Of a DNA stretch of 64,000 nucleotides, positions 49,580-58,486 are shown in pieces (positions within the stretch are counted from its first letter, which is position 1; every line of letters begins with the position of its first letter). The DNA lies in assembly GCF_004378255.1 (NCBI RefSeq), contig NZ_SNQG01000001.1, positions 248,001 through 312,000 on the forward strand, written 5' to 3'. A program made the position numbers and the translations under genes. The notes under the pieces were generated by a model, which was not told where the DNA came from, made no database searches, and saw only the letters and a list, made by a program, of their open reading frames with translations. Origin of the DNA: Mucilaginibacter phyllosphaerae (lineage in GTDB: Bacteria > Bacteroidota > Bacteroidia > Sphingobacteriales > Sphingobacteriaceae).

Positions 49580-51223
49580 TTATTTCAGATATTGCTGATC
49601 TAAAAATACATACCTGCCCCTTAGCTGAGGGCTTTCCTTTTCAAGCACTGTTTTAACGTTTATATTAATAAAGCTTACAGGGCCGCCCTTCATATTAGCA
49701 TCCCATTTTGGCAAGGCAGGGCCGTTGGGATTGCCTGTTTTTACAAAGTTGGCAAAATAGCTTTCCATAATGGCAGATACCTTGTAATCTTCGGGCGTCC
49801 AAGCATAAACGGTATTTGTTGCCAGGTTGCCCATGGCATATTCAATTTCTGATGCATGTGCTGCACCTGCATAGGGCTGAGGCTGTTTATTAGCTTCGGG
49901 TTTAGCATCAGCGTCGCCTTTAATAACACCACCAGCCAAACCTGCTTTGGCGTTACCCATTGCCGCTGTCATGGCCGGGCGTGGTTTAGAGAATAGGTAT
50001 CTATACACAGGCTTGCCGCCGGTTAAAGCATGTGCATCGGCCCATTTCCACGTACTGTAGGATATAAACCTGTCGCTGGCCAGTTCTGTGGCAGATTTGA
50101 TCACTTCTACCTCGCTATTACCCGGGTACAATTTTAAAACCTCGTCAGCTTTTTCGCCGTAAAGCATTTTAACCTGGCTTATATAATTTTCCGGGGTTGG
50201 CGTTTTACCGTACATCACGGCTTGGTAGGGTATCTCTGCCGAATTCCAACCAACTAAAAGTGGTACTTTAGCCTGTTCGCCGGCTAAAAAAGACGCTACC
50301 GGCTTTTTAGTCAAAAAGTAACCATCAATCGTTGCTACCTGCATAGTTGGTGTTCCGGGCTTGGCAGCTTCGTCCAACAACTTATCTGCAGATAGCATTC
50401 GTAAATCGGCCAATGTTGCGGCCCCTGCCCTTTCGGCAAACTTCAATCCGTTCTGCTCTCCGTCAACTAATGGTATTGCGGCTAAAGTAGGTTTTATCAT
50501 AGCCCCGCTCTCGCCTATGGCCCCTGCAATAAGATTTTTTGATAATGGCGATACCATCTGTGCAGACACCGCAATCGACCCTGCCGATTCGCCGGCGATG
50601 GTAACCCGCTTCGGGTCGCCGCCAAATGCTGCTATATTTTTTTGCACCCAGCGCAGGGCGGCATTCTGATCCAGCAGCCCATAATTGCCAGAGGAATGGT
50701 GTGCCGATTCTTTAGTCAATTCCGGATGGGCCATGAACCCAAAAGCTCCTAAACGGTAATTAACCGTAATAGAAATTATTCCGCGCCTGGCCATGCTTTC
50801 CCCGTCATAACGCGGCTCCGATCCATCACCGGCAACAAAGCCGCCGCCATAAAAATAAACCAGCACAGGCAGCCTGGTTTTTGACGGCTTTGCAGGCAGC
50901 CAAACATTCAGGTACAGGCAATCTTCGCTCATACCCGGCGAACGAAAATTCATATCGCCAAAAACTTTTTTTTGCATAGGGTTATAGCCAAAAGCATTAC
51001 ACTTGCGTACACCCTTCCAGTTATTAACCGGCTGTGGTTCTTTCCAGCGCAGGGGCCCAATGGGTGGCTGGGCAAAAGGAATGCCTTTAAAACTGTTAAC
51101 ACCCGATTTTTCGGTAACGCTTTCTACCACGCCATTCTCAATTTTAACTTGCTTGCCGTTTTGCGCAAATACTGTTATAAAGGCAAAATTTGCCAACAGT
51201 ATAAAAAATGTTATTCTTTTCAT
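49580..51223 (-). CDS. Type-B carboxylesterase, secreted
   Basis: Encodes 547 residues from the ATG at 51223; a 22-residue extension to 51289 precedes a clear signal peptide (MKRITFFILLANFAFITVFA/Q) and is rejected. The alpha/beta hydrolase fold includes GGGFVAGDGSEPRYDGE (oxyanion hole), EDCLYLNVW, and the nucleophile Ser213 in GESAGS, followed by a likely acidic residue near EIPYQAVMYG and His in GAAHASEIEYAMGN. It resembles para-nitrobenzyl esterase-like secreted esterases of Bacteroidota. Periplasmic or extracellular. Substrate cannot be read. Divergent from the SelW-like gene. Confidence 0.9.
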   Translation of the reverse strand: MKRITFFILLANFAFITVFAQNGKQVKIENGVVESVTEKSGVNSFKGIPFAQPPIGPLRWKEPQPVNNWKGVRKCNAFGYNPMQKKVFGDMNFRSPGMSEDCLYLNVWLPAKPSKTRLPVLVYFYGGGFVAGDGSEPRYDGESMARRGIISITVNYRLGAFGFMAHPELTKESAHHSSGNYGLLDQNAALRWVQKNIAAFGGDPKRVTIAGESAGSIAVSAQMVSPLSKNLIAGAIGESGAMIKPTLAAIPLVDGEQNGLKFAERAGAATLADLRMLSADKLLDEAAKPGTPTMQVATIDGYFLTKKPVASFLAGEQAKVPLLVGWNSAEIPYQAVMYGKTPTPENYISQVKMLYGEKADEVLKLYPGNSEVEVIKSATELASDRFISYSTWKWADAHALTGGKPVYRYLFSKPRPAMTAAMGNAKAGLAGGVIKGDADAKPEANKQPQPYAGAAHASEIEYAMGNLATNTVYAWTPEDYKVSAIMESYFANFVKTGNPNGPALPKWDANMKGGPVSFININVKTVLEKESPQLRGRYVFLDQQYLK

Positions 51224-51338
51224 GAAATATGTTTTATAATTGGTTGATGTTTGGATAACGGAAATTACTAAAAAATATCTGTCAAACAAGTTATTGTGTC
51301 AATTAGACATAACAGGCATCTTTACATATCTGCATATA

Positions 51339-51623
51339 ATGAAACCAGCCATCACCATAGAATATTGCCCTAAATGCAACTGGATGCTTAGGGCTGCCTA
51401 CATGGCGCAAGAACTGTTAAGCACTTTTAACAACGATATTTATGGTGTTACCCTGCAGCCCAGCGAGACCCCGGGCAAGTATAATATCAGGATAAATGAT
51501 GTGGTGTTGTTTGACCGTAAAGAACAGGGCCGGTTTCCGGAAATAAAGGAACTGAAACAACTGGTAAGGGATGTAGTAAACCCTGATAAAAGCCTGGGCC
51601 ACGCTGACACGAATGTTACATAA
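51339..51623 (+). CDS. Rdx family protein (SelT/SelW/SelH type)
   Basis: Encodes 94 residues from the ATG at 51339. An upstream extension of 33 residues is rejected because the redox motif CPKC (Cys10, Cys13) sits 9 residues from the N-terminus of the family. TIEYCPKCNWMLRAAYMAQELLSTFNNDIYGVTLQPSETPGKYNIRIND is a clear thioredoxin-like Rdx domain, with a Cys in place of the selenocysteine of animal SelW. Likely a small cytoplasmic redox protein; partner unknown. Divergent from the esterase and 64 bp before the Rrf2 regulator, same direction. Confidence 0.88.
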   Translation: MKPAITIEYCPKCNWMLRAAYMAQELLSTFNNDIYGVTLQPSETPGKYNIRINDVVLFDRKEQGRFPEIKELKQLVRDVVNPDKSLGHADTNVT

Positions 51624-51644
51624 ATACTATGCCTGCATATTATG

Positions 51645-51678
51645 TAGTACAAATTTGTTTGTGTAATTTTGTGTACTA
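51645..51678. promoter_or_regulatory. Dyad operator and -7 element upstream of rrf2
   Basis: TAGTACA (51645-51651) and TGTACTA (51672-51678) form an inverted repeat around a TAATTTTG -7 element (51664-51671). The Rrf2 ATG is at 51688. A dyad overlapping its own promoter suggests autorepression by the Rrf2 protein, but could be chance (7 bp arms). Confidence 0.45.
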
Positions 51679-51687
51679 TATTTATAG

Positions 51688-52125
51688 ATGCTATCCAAAA
51701 AAACTAAATACGCAATAAAGGCGCTGGTTGTCATGGGCAAAAACATGGACAAGCCGCCCATGCAGATCTCCAAGATCGCCGAGCTTGAAAAAATACCCAA
51801 AAAATTTTTAGAACAGATCCTGCTCGATCTTAGGAACGCCGGCTATCTGTACAGCAAAAAAGGCGCGGGTGGTGGCTACAGCCTTAATAAGGACCCAAAA
51901 GAGATTTTTTTGGTTAGTATTATGCGCATTACCGATGGCCCCATCGCTATGGTGCCCTGCGCCAGTCTTAACTTTTATCACCGGTGCGATGAGTGCCATC
52001 AGGAGCATACATGCGGTATCCGCGATGTATTTATTGAGGTGCGGGATGCTTCTTTAAAGATCTTATCAGAAACAAGCATCCATGATATTATAACCCGCGA
52101 AACTACCCTTATCAGCAGCGATTAA
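51688..52125 (+). CDS. Rrf2-family transcriptional regulator
   Basis: Encodes 145 residues. N-terminal winged helix-turn-helix (LSKKTKYAIKALVVMGKNMDKPPMQISKIAELEKIPKKFLEQILLDLRNAGYLYSKKGAGGGYSLNKDPKEI-like segments). A cysteine-bearing region follows: Cys91, Cys100, Cys103 and Cys109 in PCASLNFYHRCDECHQEHTC. In IscR/NsrR relatives three cysteines hold an Fe-S cluster that senses iron-sulfur state or nitric oxide; here four are available. Target genes are unknown. It may regulate itself through the dyad at 51645-51678 and possibly the SelW-like gene upstream. Confidence 0.9.
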   Translation: MLSKKTKYAIKALVVMGKNMDKPPMQISKIAELEKIPKKFLEQILLDLRNAGYLYSKKGAGGGYSLNKDPKEIFLVSIMRITDGPIAMVPCASLNFYHRCDECHQEHTCGIRDVFIEVRDASLKILSETSIHDIITRETTLISSD

Positions 52126-52145
52126 GGCTGTACAGACCGGGCTGT

Positions 52146-53630
52146 TTAAGCTAACTCATCTTCTTCATTTAACTTTTCGGATATATTTCTGATAGATTTA
52201 TCAAGCAATGATGCCGATTTATGCAAATACGGCTCTATCTGTTCGTAATCCTCCATTTTGCTTTCGCTATTTTTTAAAATATCCATTATGCCTAAAATAT
52301 TGGTAAGGTATTTTCTAACCTCGTGCGAATTGATAAATGCCAATTCCTCCTTTTTAGCTAAATATAAAAGCCTTTCGTAATGCCTCTTTTGTTTTACAGC
52401 CCTATATATCAATGTAATGGTTATAATAACAAGGGCTGCTGTAATTACCAGCAGTATCAGCCACAGGCGTTCGCGCTTATAAGCTTCGGCCCGTTGCAGG
52501 TAAGAATTTTCGGTTTCATCTATTTTCATCTGCGATGAAATGTTACCTACCTTACTTATCCTTAAATTATTTTCTTTTAATTCCTGTAACGCAAGTTTAT
52601 AATTAGCAGATGCCAGGCGCACATCACCTTGTTTTTCTGCTATCTGGGCAAGCATATCATACAAATGAAAACGAATTTCGGGGTGGTTATCGCCGTTACT
52701 GCTTTTTAATAATTTAGCAACCACAACCTTGGCCGAATCTAACTGCTTGTTCATAAAATAAGCATAGGCAAGTTGCTGGTCATCCAACTCGCTCGGTACA
52801 TACTTTTTGTCTCTTTTTAAAGCCATTATCTGGCCTATAGCAGTTACATAATCCTGCTTAAGCAGTTTTAAATAATATGCCGTACGCAGCCTGTAGGTTT
52901 GTATTTTGTACGATTTATTACCTGCATCCAGTAGCCGCTGATGATATGCAAGTAACGAATCGTAATTTTTCATCCGGAAGTAATTCTCAGATTTATTGTA
53001 AAGTATTGTTGTAGATAGCGATGCACGGCTGGCAGCCGACTCGGCAGTTAATAACGATTGGGCCTGATTAAGGTAATTAATAGATTGATTGTAAAAACCT
53101 GATTTATAATACAAATCGGAGATATTAACATCCAGCAGCGTTTGCAGATGATTGTCATTTAACTGTAATGCCTCTTTTTGGGCCAGGCGGTAACTGTAAA
53201 CAGCCCCCGTAAAATCACCTGCATCTGTTTGTATAAAACCAAGATGGCTTAAAAACTGATACAACAGGTAGCTACTGTTATTTTTACGTGCAATCTCTAC
53301 AGCCTGCAACATGTGCAGTTCTGCATTTTTAAGATCCCGATTTTTATGCAGGCAAATACCTAAAATAAAATGCTGTAAAGCACCCTTATCAGGTAAGTTG
53401 TAAGCGGCTAACATCTTTATAAGCGTATCCGCAGTTTCCCTGCCTTTTCCCGGCCTTATATTTTGAACATACTTCTTTACAAATCTTATTAATCTTTTTT
53501 GCTGCTCGGGTCTGCCTTTTTGCTCAATAATACTGATAAGCGTATCGCGGTTAATACGAGATGGCTGCGCATGCAAAGCACAGGTTATTAAGATGAGAAA
53601 AGCTGTTGCGAAACAAAGCTTTTTGCGCAT
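52146..53630 (-). CDS. Membrane-bound TPR protein with HisKA-like end (no ATPase domain)
   Basis: Encodes 494 residues. Signal peptide (residues 1-22), then a helical TPR-like array (about 80-380: KGALQHFILGICLHKNRDLKNAELHML..., SYRLAQKEALQLNDNHL..., ALQELKEN), then one membrane helix (about 391-413). The cytoplasmic end (about 414-494) holds FINSHEVRKYLTNILGIMDIL, which resembles the histidine-containing helix of HisKA (His near 437), and a helix of the DHp hairpin. The HATPase domain is missing: the protein ends about 55 residues after the His. It could be phosphorylated by another kinase, or act as a scaffold. Function is inference. Confidence 0.75.
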   Translation of the reverse strand: MRKKLCFATAFLILITCALHAQPSRINRDTLISIIEQKGRPEQQKRLIRFVKKYVQNIRPGKGRETADTLIKMLAAYNLPDKGALQHFILGICLHKNRDLKNAELHMLQAVEIARKNNSSYLLYQFLSHLGFIQTDAGDFTGAVYSYRLAQKEALQLNDNHLQTLLDVNISDLYYKSGFYNQSINYLNQAQSLLTAESAASRASLSTTILYNKSENYFRMKNYDSLLAYHQRLLDAGNKSYKIQTYRLRTAYYLKLLKQDYVTAIGQIMALKRDKKYVPSELDDQQLAYAYFMNKQLDSAKVVVAKLLKSSNGDNHPEIRFHLYDMLAQIAEKQGDVRLASANYKLALQELKENNLRISKVGNISSQMKIDETENSYLQRAEAYKRERLWLILLVITAALVIITITLIYRAVKQKRHYERLLYLAKKEELAFINSHEVRKYLTNILGIMDILKNSESKMEDYEQIEPYLHKSASLLDKSIRNISEKLNEEDELA

Positions 53631-53734
53631 GCAGATGTTTTTCCTATAAATTTACACCTGGCAAGCGTAAAAACAAACAATTTTTAATAATAATTACATT
53701 TTAAACACCTGTTTATGAGCGCTTAACTGTGTAA

Positions 53735-54454
53735 TTAACTATCAAATTTATCCAGCAATTTTAATAATGTTTCAAAGTCTTTAGGGTATGGTGCATGGAT
53801 GGTCACGTCTTCGCCCGATGGTAGTTTGAAGCTTACCTCATAGGCATGTAAAGCAAAACGTTTCATGATGGGTAACTCTTCCTGATCTTTACCTAAGATA
53901 TATTTGCGCTTAAGCTTTGATAAAAATACCGGTTGGCCTTTATACATTTCATCACCTGCTATAGAAGCCCGCTGAGTAGCCAGGTGTATGCGGATCTGGT
54001 GCATACGGCCGGTTACCGGGCGGCATTCTACCAGCGTATAATGCTTAAAATACTTTAACGACTGAAACCACGTTTCGGCACGTTTACCTTCCTGCCGGCT
54101 AATGGTTACGTTACCTTTACCTACATTAAGTATCGGCAGGTCTATCAGCAGGTTGTCAAAAACATGGGTGCCATCAATAACGGCATGATACACCTTTTTA
54201 ACCCTCCGTTTCTCAAACTGTATAGATACGGTGCGATAAGCTTCGGGATTTTTGGCTATGATAAGCGCCCCCGAAGTTTCTTTATCCAGCCGGTGACAAA
54301 TCTGCGCATCATCTGTATATTGTTTGGCCAGGCGCAACATATTTACTTCGCCACCTTCACGCTCATCCAGCGAACTGATAAACGGCGGTTTATTCACCAC
54401 TATTACATCGTCGTCTTCAAATAATATCAGGTCGGCAAACTTAGGGAACTTCAT
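53735..54454 (-). CDS. RluA-family pseudouridine synthase
   Basis: Encodes 239 residues from ATG at 54454; a TTG start at 54463 adds three residues and is not needed. Catalytic Asp57 lies in CHRLDKETSG, the signature of the RluA/RluC/RluD/TruC group. Other motifs: VVNKPPFISS (start of the fold) and GRMHQIRIHLA. It modifies uridines in rRNA or tRNA in the cytoplasm; which position is not readable. No S4 RNA-binding domain precedes the catalytic part, unlike RluC/RluD. The promoter-like TATTTTTG lies only 6 nt upstream of the ATG. Confidence 0.92.
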   Translation of the reverse strand: MKFPKFADLILFEDDDVIVVNKPPFISSLDEREGGEVNMLRLAKQYTDDAQICHRLDKETSGALIIAKNPEAYRTVSIQFEKRRVKKVYHAVIDGTHVFDNLLIDLPILNVGKGNVTISRQEGKRAETWFQSLKYFKHYTLVECRPVTGRMHQIRIHLATQRASIAGDEMYKGQPVFLSKLKRKYILGKDQEELPIMKRFALHAYEVSFKLPSGEDVTIHAPYPKDFETLLKLLDKFDS

Positions 54455-54460
54455 AGCCGG

Positions 54461-54489
54461 CAAAAATACGGTTAATTATTTAATTGCAA
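54461..54489 (-). promoter_or_regulatory. Promoter for the RluA gene with near-leaderless start
   Basis: On the minus strand: TTG (54489-54487), 18-nt spacer, then TATTTTTG (54468-54461). The -7 element ends 6 nt before the ATG at 54454, so the transcript would have a very short or absent leader. Confidence 0.5.
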
Positions 54490-54642
54490 TATCGCCTTGT
54501 TTAAATCAACTTTTACAGGGATACACTTTAAAAAAGCAGCCCGCTTAGTGCTGTTTTATATAGCTTTTTTTGCATTAAAACAAAATACTATTTACCAATG
54601 TTGAATAGCTAATAATAACCAGATACTTAAATAAATACAACT

Positions 54643-55179
54643 ATGAGCACCAAAAAAACACAGCCTGAAGAAAAGGGGTTCTTTGAAAAAATTAAAGAAA
54701 CCATAGAAGAATTTTGGGATGGCACCAAAGAGACTGCCGAAGACCTGAAAGACAAAGCAGAAGATAAAATTGAAGATATTAAAGAAAATGCAGCGGCTAA
54801 AAAGGCTACAGCATCTAAAAAAATAACTACGGCTAAAAAATCAGCGGTTAAAAAGGTTGATACAACCAAAAATGCAGTTGCCAAAAAGATTGCCGATACC
54901 ACCGATAAGGCAAAAAAAGAAGCGGCTGATGTAAAGGTCAAAGCAACCACAAAAGCAAAGGAAGTAACTGAAAAAGCAAAAGATACTACAGCCGAAGCTA
55001 AAAAAACTGCGGCAAATGTAAAGGCCAAAGCAACCACAAAAGCAAAGGAAGTAACTGATGATGCTAAAACTAAAGTAGCCGCAGTTAAAAAAGCTGCTGC
55101 GCCAAAAGTTGCTGCTGCTAAAACAACAGCGGCCAAAACAGCTGCTACAGCAAAAAGAAAAGTTACTGCAGCAAAATAA
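54643..55179 (+). CDS. Lysine/alanine-rich low-complexity protein (histone H1-like or LEA-like)
   Basis: Encodes 178 residues, mostly Lys, Ala, Thr, Val, Glu, Asp, with no Cys and no Trp beyond one near residue 25. N-terminal about 50 residues are more acidic (EKIKETIEEFWDGTKETAEDLKDKAEDKIEDI), then KA/TK-rich repeats. A 29-residue unit occurs twice: VKVKATTKAKEVT and VKAKATTKAKEVT, with DNA copies at 54930-54971 and 55017-55058 that differ by one base in 42 (87 bp apart). Resembles bacterial histone H1-like (Hc1-type) nucleoid proteins and also LEA-type stress proteins; the sequence cannot decide. Flanked by a strong terminator. Confidence 0.8.
   Translation: MSTKKTQPEEKGFFEKIKETIEEFWDGTKETAEDLKDKAEDKIEDIKENAAAKKATASKKITTAKKSAVKKVDTTKNAVAKKIADTTDKAKKEAADVKVKATTKAKEVTEKAKDTTAEAKKTAANVKAKATTKAKEVTDDAKTKVAAVKKAAAPKVAAAKTTAAKTAATAKRKVTAAK
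54930..55058 (+). repeat. Internal tandem repeat inside the lysine-rich gene (87-bp period)
   Basis: 42-bp stretches at 54930-54971 and 55017-55058 match except one base (T/C in GTC/GCC). Recent duplication within the coding frame. Confidence 0.75.
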
Positions 55180-55184
55180 ACCAA

Positions 55185-55219
55185 AAAAATCCCCCGTTAA
55201 TTAAATACGGGGGATTTTT
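55185..55219. terminator. Bidirectional terminator
   Basis: AAAAATCCCCCGT (55185-55197) pairs with ACGGGGGATTTTT (55207-55219), 13 bp, 9-nt loop, A-run and T-run flanks, between convergent genes. Confidence 0.85.
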
Positions 55220-55243
55220 ATAAAAAGGTATAGGATGGTAATA

Positions 55244-56254
55244 CTAAACTTTAGCAGTTTTAACGGTTTTAATAATAACCGCGGCTACTTTGTACGGATC
55301 GGCAGCCGAGTTAGGGCGACGATCTTCTAAATAACCACTCCAGTTATGATCTACTGCGTATAAAGGAATACGGATTGAAGCACCACGATCAGATACACCG
55401 TAGCTAAAATCGGTAATTGAAGCAGTTTCGTGCTTACCGGTTAAGCGTTGATCGTTATCAGCACCATATACAGCAATACACTCAGCAACTGCCGGGCGGA
55501 ATGCCTCACAAACTGCTTTAAATTTCTCTTCGCTGTTTGCAGTACGCAATAAAGTGTTAGAGAAGTTGGCGTGCATACCAGAACCATTCCAATCTAACTG
55601 GCCTAATGGTTTGCAATGCCAGTTAATGGCAACACCATAGCTTTCACCAATTCTTTCTAATAAATAACGTGCAACCCAAATCTGGTCACCGGCTTCTTTA
55701 GCGCCTTTGGCAAAGATCTGAAATTCCCACTGGCCTGCTGCTACCTCTGCGTTGATACCTTCAACATTTAAGCCTGCTTCTAAACAAGCATCCAGGTGCT
55801 CTTCAACAATATCGCGGCCATAAGCGTTTTTAGCGCCTACCGAGCAATAATACGGGCCTTGTGGTGCCGGGTAACCACCTTTAGGGAAGCCAAGCGGTTT
55901 ATCAGTTTCAGGGTCCCAAAGGAAATACTCCTGCTCAAAGCCAAACCAAAAATCATTATCATCATCCTGGATAAGTGCACGGCCATTAGATTCATGTGGC
56001 TGGCCTTTAGAATCTAATACTTCGCACATAACAAGGTGTGCATCTTTACGCTGTGGATCCGGGCAAGTAAATACCGGCTTTAAAATACAATCTGATGAAC
56101 CACCCGGTGCTTGCTCGGTTGATGAACCATCAAAGCTCCAGTTATCCAAATCTTCAACTTTACCGCTAAAAGATTTAACAATTTTTGTTTTACTACGCAG
56201 GCTTTGGGTTGGTTTGTAGCCATCAAGCCAGATGTACTCAAGTTTAGTTGCCAT
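55244..56254 (-). CDS. glnA: Type II (eukaryotic-like) glutamine synthetase
   Basis: Encodes 336 residues. Length and motifs match GSII rather than the larger bacterial GSI: LEYIWLDGYKPTQSLRSKTKI, NWSFDGSSTEQAPGGSSDCILKP, FGFEQEYFL (metal and glutamate site), AEVAAGQWEFQIF, NGSGMHANFS, KHETASITDFSYGVSDRGASIRIP and EDRRPNSAADPY. Makes glutamine from glutamate, ammonia and ATP. GSII is common in plants and animals and is also found in some bacteria such as Bacteroidota. It stands alone, about 22 kb from the GSIII gene, so the genome carries at least two types. Confidence 0.95.
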   Translation of the reverse strand: MATKLEYIWLDGYKPTQSLRSKTKIVKSFSGKVEDLDNWSFDGSSTEQAPGGSSDCILKPVFTCPDPQRKDAHLVMCEVLDSKGQPHESNGRALIQDDDNDFWFGFEQEYFLWDPETDKPLGFPKGGYPAPQGPYYCSVGAKNAYGRDIVEEHLDACLEAGLNVEGINAEVAAGQWEFQIFAKGAKEAGDQIWVARYLLERIGESYGVAINWHCKPLGQLDWNGSGMHANFSNTLLRTANSEEKFKAVCEAFRPAVAECIAVYGADNDQRLTGKHETASITDFSYGVSDRGASIRIPLYAVDHNWSGYLEDRRPNSAADPYKVAAVIIKTVKTAKV

Positions 56255-56825
56255 TTTAATGATTAATTTGTAATTTTTTAAGTTTAAATATCAGTTATTT
56301 ATAAGATCAGTACTTAGTTTGCAGTGCGAATTTAAATTATTTTTATAAATTTCATAGTATTGTTAATAAATTTTATAAAAATTAACAATAAACCTCTTAA
56401 AAAATTTATAAATCCGTTAATTAAGCCGCACTTTACACAACATTACTATGCTTACATAATAATTTGCTTAAATCATAAATAATGGCATTAATTAAATGGG
56501 AACGACATGCTTTTATAGTGAAATTTAAGAAGATTATACACAGTAAATCATGTATGCTTTATTAAATACCACTAAATCTACTTTAAGGAAGCATCGCGGC
56601 ATGCTAAAGCAGCAGAGCATCAGCATGTTAATTAAATTACAAGCTATAATCAATATATTTTATATAAATTTTACTAAAATTGCCTTCGGTATAATAGTAT
56701 AAGCGGGCACCTGCAATGTTATTTTACATTGTAATTAGTGTAAACTTTATATCATTTAATTAGTTTAAGGCATATATATCCATCAAATAATTTATTTGAA
56801 TGTATCTTTAGCATTCAATAATATC
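56255..56825. other. AT-rich spacer between glnA and mqo
   Basis: About 570 bp with no strong reading frame. A 50-codon frame (56550-56702) exists but is not supported. A small inverted repeat CAATGT/ACATTG occurs near 56714-56731. Divergent promoters of glnA and mqo should lie here; I did not find exact consensus elements, though TATCTTTA near 56803 may serve mqo. Confidence 0.4.
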
Positions 56826-58325
56826 ATGAATAACGGCAGTAATAGTTCAAACACAACAGTTGATGTAGTTTTAGTTGGCGCAGGCATTATGAGCGCTACA
56901 CTTGGGGTAATGCTTAAACAGCTGCAGCCCGACCTGACCATAGAAATTTTTGAACGACTGGATACCGTTGCGGCAGAAAGTTCTGATGCCATGAACAATG
57001 CCGGTACAGGCCATTCTGCCTTTTGCGAATTAAATTATACCCCGCAACTTAAAGACGGCTCTATAGAAATTACCAAAGCCATTAAAATTGCCGAGCAGTT
57101 TGAAATTTCTAAAGAATTTTGGGCCTTTTTAGTTGAAGCAGGATATATAGATACGCCGCAAAGTTTCATCAGCAGAATACCGCATATGAGTTTTGTTTGG
57201 GGGGATGATAATGTAGATTACCTTAAAAAACGCCGCGATGCTTTAGTGCAGCACCATTTTTTTAAAGGTATGGAGTATTCTGAAGACCATGCCCAGCTAA
57301 AAAAATGGGTACCACTGGTAATGGATGGGCGTGATGAAGGGCATCATGTAGCTGCCACTTACATGGGTATTGGTACAGATGTTAACTTTGGTTCTTTAAC
57401 GCGTAGCTTAATTAATAAGCTGCAGCAAAAACCGGGTGTTACCTTAAGCCTTAATCATGACGTTAACGATATCAAGCGCAACAAAGATAATACCTGGCAG
57501 GTTAAAGTAAGCGACAGGATAAGCGGCAACAAACGCAAATTAAATGCAAAATTCATATTTGTTGGTGCCGGCGGCGGCGCTTTGCCCCTGCTGCAAAAAT
57601 CGGGCATACCAGAGAGCAAGGGCTTTGGCGGTTTCCCGGTAAGCGGGCAATGGCTGGTTTGTACCAACCCGGATGTGATTAAAAAACACGATGCCAAAGT
57701 GTATGGTAAAGCATCTGTTGGCTCGCCGCCAATGTCTGTACCGCATTTGGATACCCGAATGATCGATGGTAAAAGATCATTACTTTTTGGCCCCTATGCA
57801 GGTTTTTCAACCCGTTTCCTAAAAAAAGGCTCTTTGCTTGACTTATTTACTTCTATAAAATTCAATAATATACTGCCACTGCTGGCCGTTGGCCGCGATA
57901 ACATGGCTTTAACTAAATACCTCATCAGCCAGGTATTACAATCACCCGCCGATAGGCTTAAGGCCTTGCAGGAGTATTTCCCGGCAGCTAAAGACCAGGA
58001 CTGGACGCTGGATGTTGCAGGCCAGCGCGTGCAGATCATCAAAAAAGATGCTCAACGCACCGGCGTTTTAGAATTTGGCACCGAGGTAGTAACCAGTGCC
58101 GATGGCAGCATCTCTGCCCTTTTAGGTGCATCACCGGGGGCTTCAACGTCAGTACCTATCATGATCGATCTGATCAGCCGCTGCTTTAAAAACAAAGCCA
58201 AATCTCCGGAATGGCAGGCTGTTTTTACAAAGATGATCCCCTCTTACGGGCAATCGCTTGTAAAGGATGAGGCTTTGGCTGATGCTACAAGGGAGAGGAC
58301 AAGTAAGGTTTTGGGATTAGATTGA
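56826..58325 (+). CDS. mqo: Malate:quinone oxidoreductase
   Basis: Encodes 499 residues from the ATG at 56826; an in-frame TTG at 56796 gives 10 extra residues and is not needed. FAD-dependent membrane-associated oxidation of malate to oxaloacetate with quinone as acceptor. FAD site [40 protein letters not shown] and a C-terminal [17 protein letters not shown] are Mqo signatures. Replaces or supplements NAD-malate dehydrogenase in the TCA cycle. Monocistronic: terminator at 58347-58374. Confidence 0.95.
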   Translation: MNNGSNSSNTTVDVVLVGAGIMSATLGVMLKQLQPDLTIEIFERLDTVAAESSDAMNNAGTGHSAFCELNYTPQLKDGSIEITKAIKIAEQFEISKEFWAFLVEAGYIDTPQSFISRIPHMSFVWGDDNVDYLKKRRDALVQHHFFKGMEYSEDHAQLKKWVPLVMDGRDEGHHVAATYMGIGTDVNFGSLTRSLINKLQQKPGVTLSLNHDVNDIKRNKDNTWQVKVSDRISGNKRKLNAKFIFVGAGGGALPLLQKSGIPESKGFGGFPVSGQWLVCTNPDVIKKHDAKVYGKASVGSPPMSVPHLDTRMIDGKRSLLFGPYAGFSTRFLKKGSLLDLFTSIKFNNILPLLAVGRDNMALTKYLISQVLQSPADRLKALQEYFPAAKDQDWTLDVAGQRVQIIKKDAQRTGVLEFGTEVVTSADGSISALLGASPGASTSVPIMIDLISRCFKNKAKSPEWQAVFTKMIPSYGQSLVKDEALADATRERTSKVLGLD

Positions 58326-58346
58326 AAAAACTTAGTTTAATATTTA

Positions 58347-58374
58347 GGCCGTAACAAATTGTTGCGGCTTTTTT
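58347..58374 (+). terminator. Terminator after mqo
   Basis: Stem GGCCGTAACAA / TTGTTGCGGC with one G-U pair and a short loop, followed by TTTTTT, 22 bp after the mqo stop. Confidence 0.85.
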
Positions 58375-58428
58375 ATTAACATCATTTCTGGTTTAAAGAT
58401 TGGACTGCAACCCTTCTCTAATTTTTTA

Positions 58429-58436
58429 TATTTTTG
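58429..58436 (+). promoter_or_regulatory. Putative -7 element (TATTTTTG) for the glycosyltransferase gene
   Basis: Exact match to TAnnTTTG, 50 nt before the ATG at 58487. A TTG at 58400-58402 is 26 nt upstream, a little long for -33. Confidence 0.4.
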
Positions 58437-58486
58437 CAACAAAGGCGGGCGGCTGATTTGGGCAGCCCAGGCATCTACCCTATTAA

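Noticed and set aside
54627-55184. 185-codon open frame on the minus strand opposite the lysine-rich gene
   Set aside because: It is the low-complexity shadow of the lysine/alanine-rich gene (Ala/Val/Phe-rich antisense) and has no start context or known motif; the plus strand has an intact gene with its own terminator.
56550-56702. 50-codon frame (starts MYALLNTTKST) in the AT-rich spacer upstream of mqo
   Set aside because: Short, no known motif, low complexity and AT-driven; not enough evidence to call a gene. Conservation in relatives would be needed.
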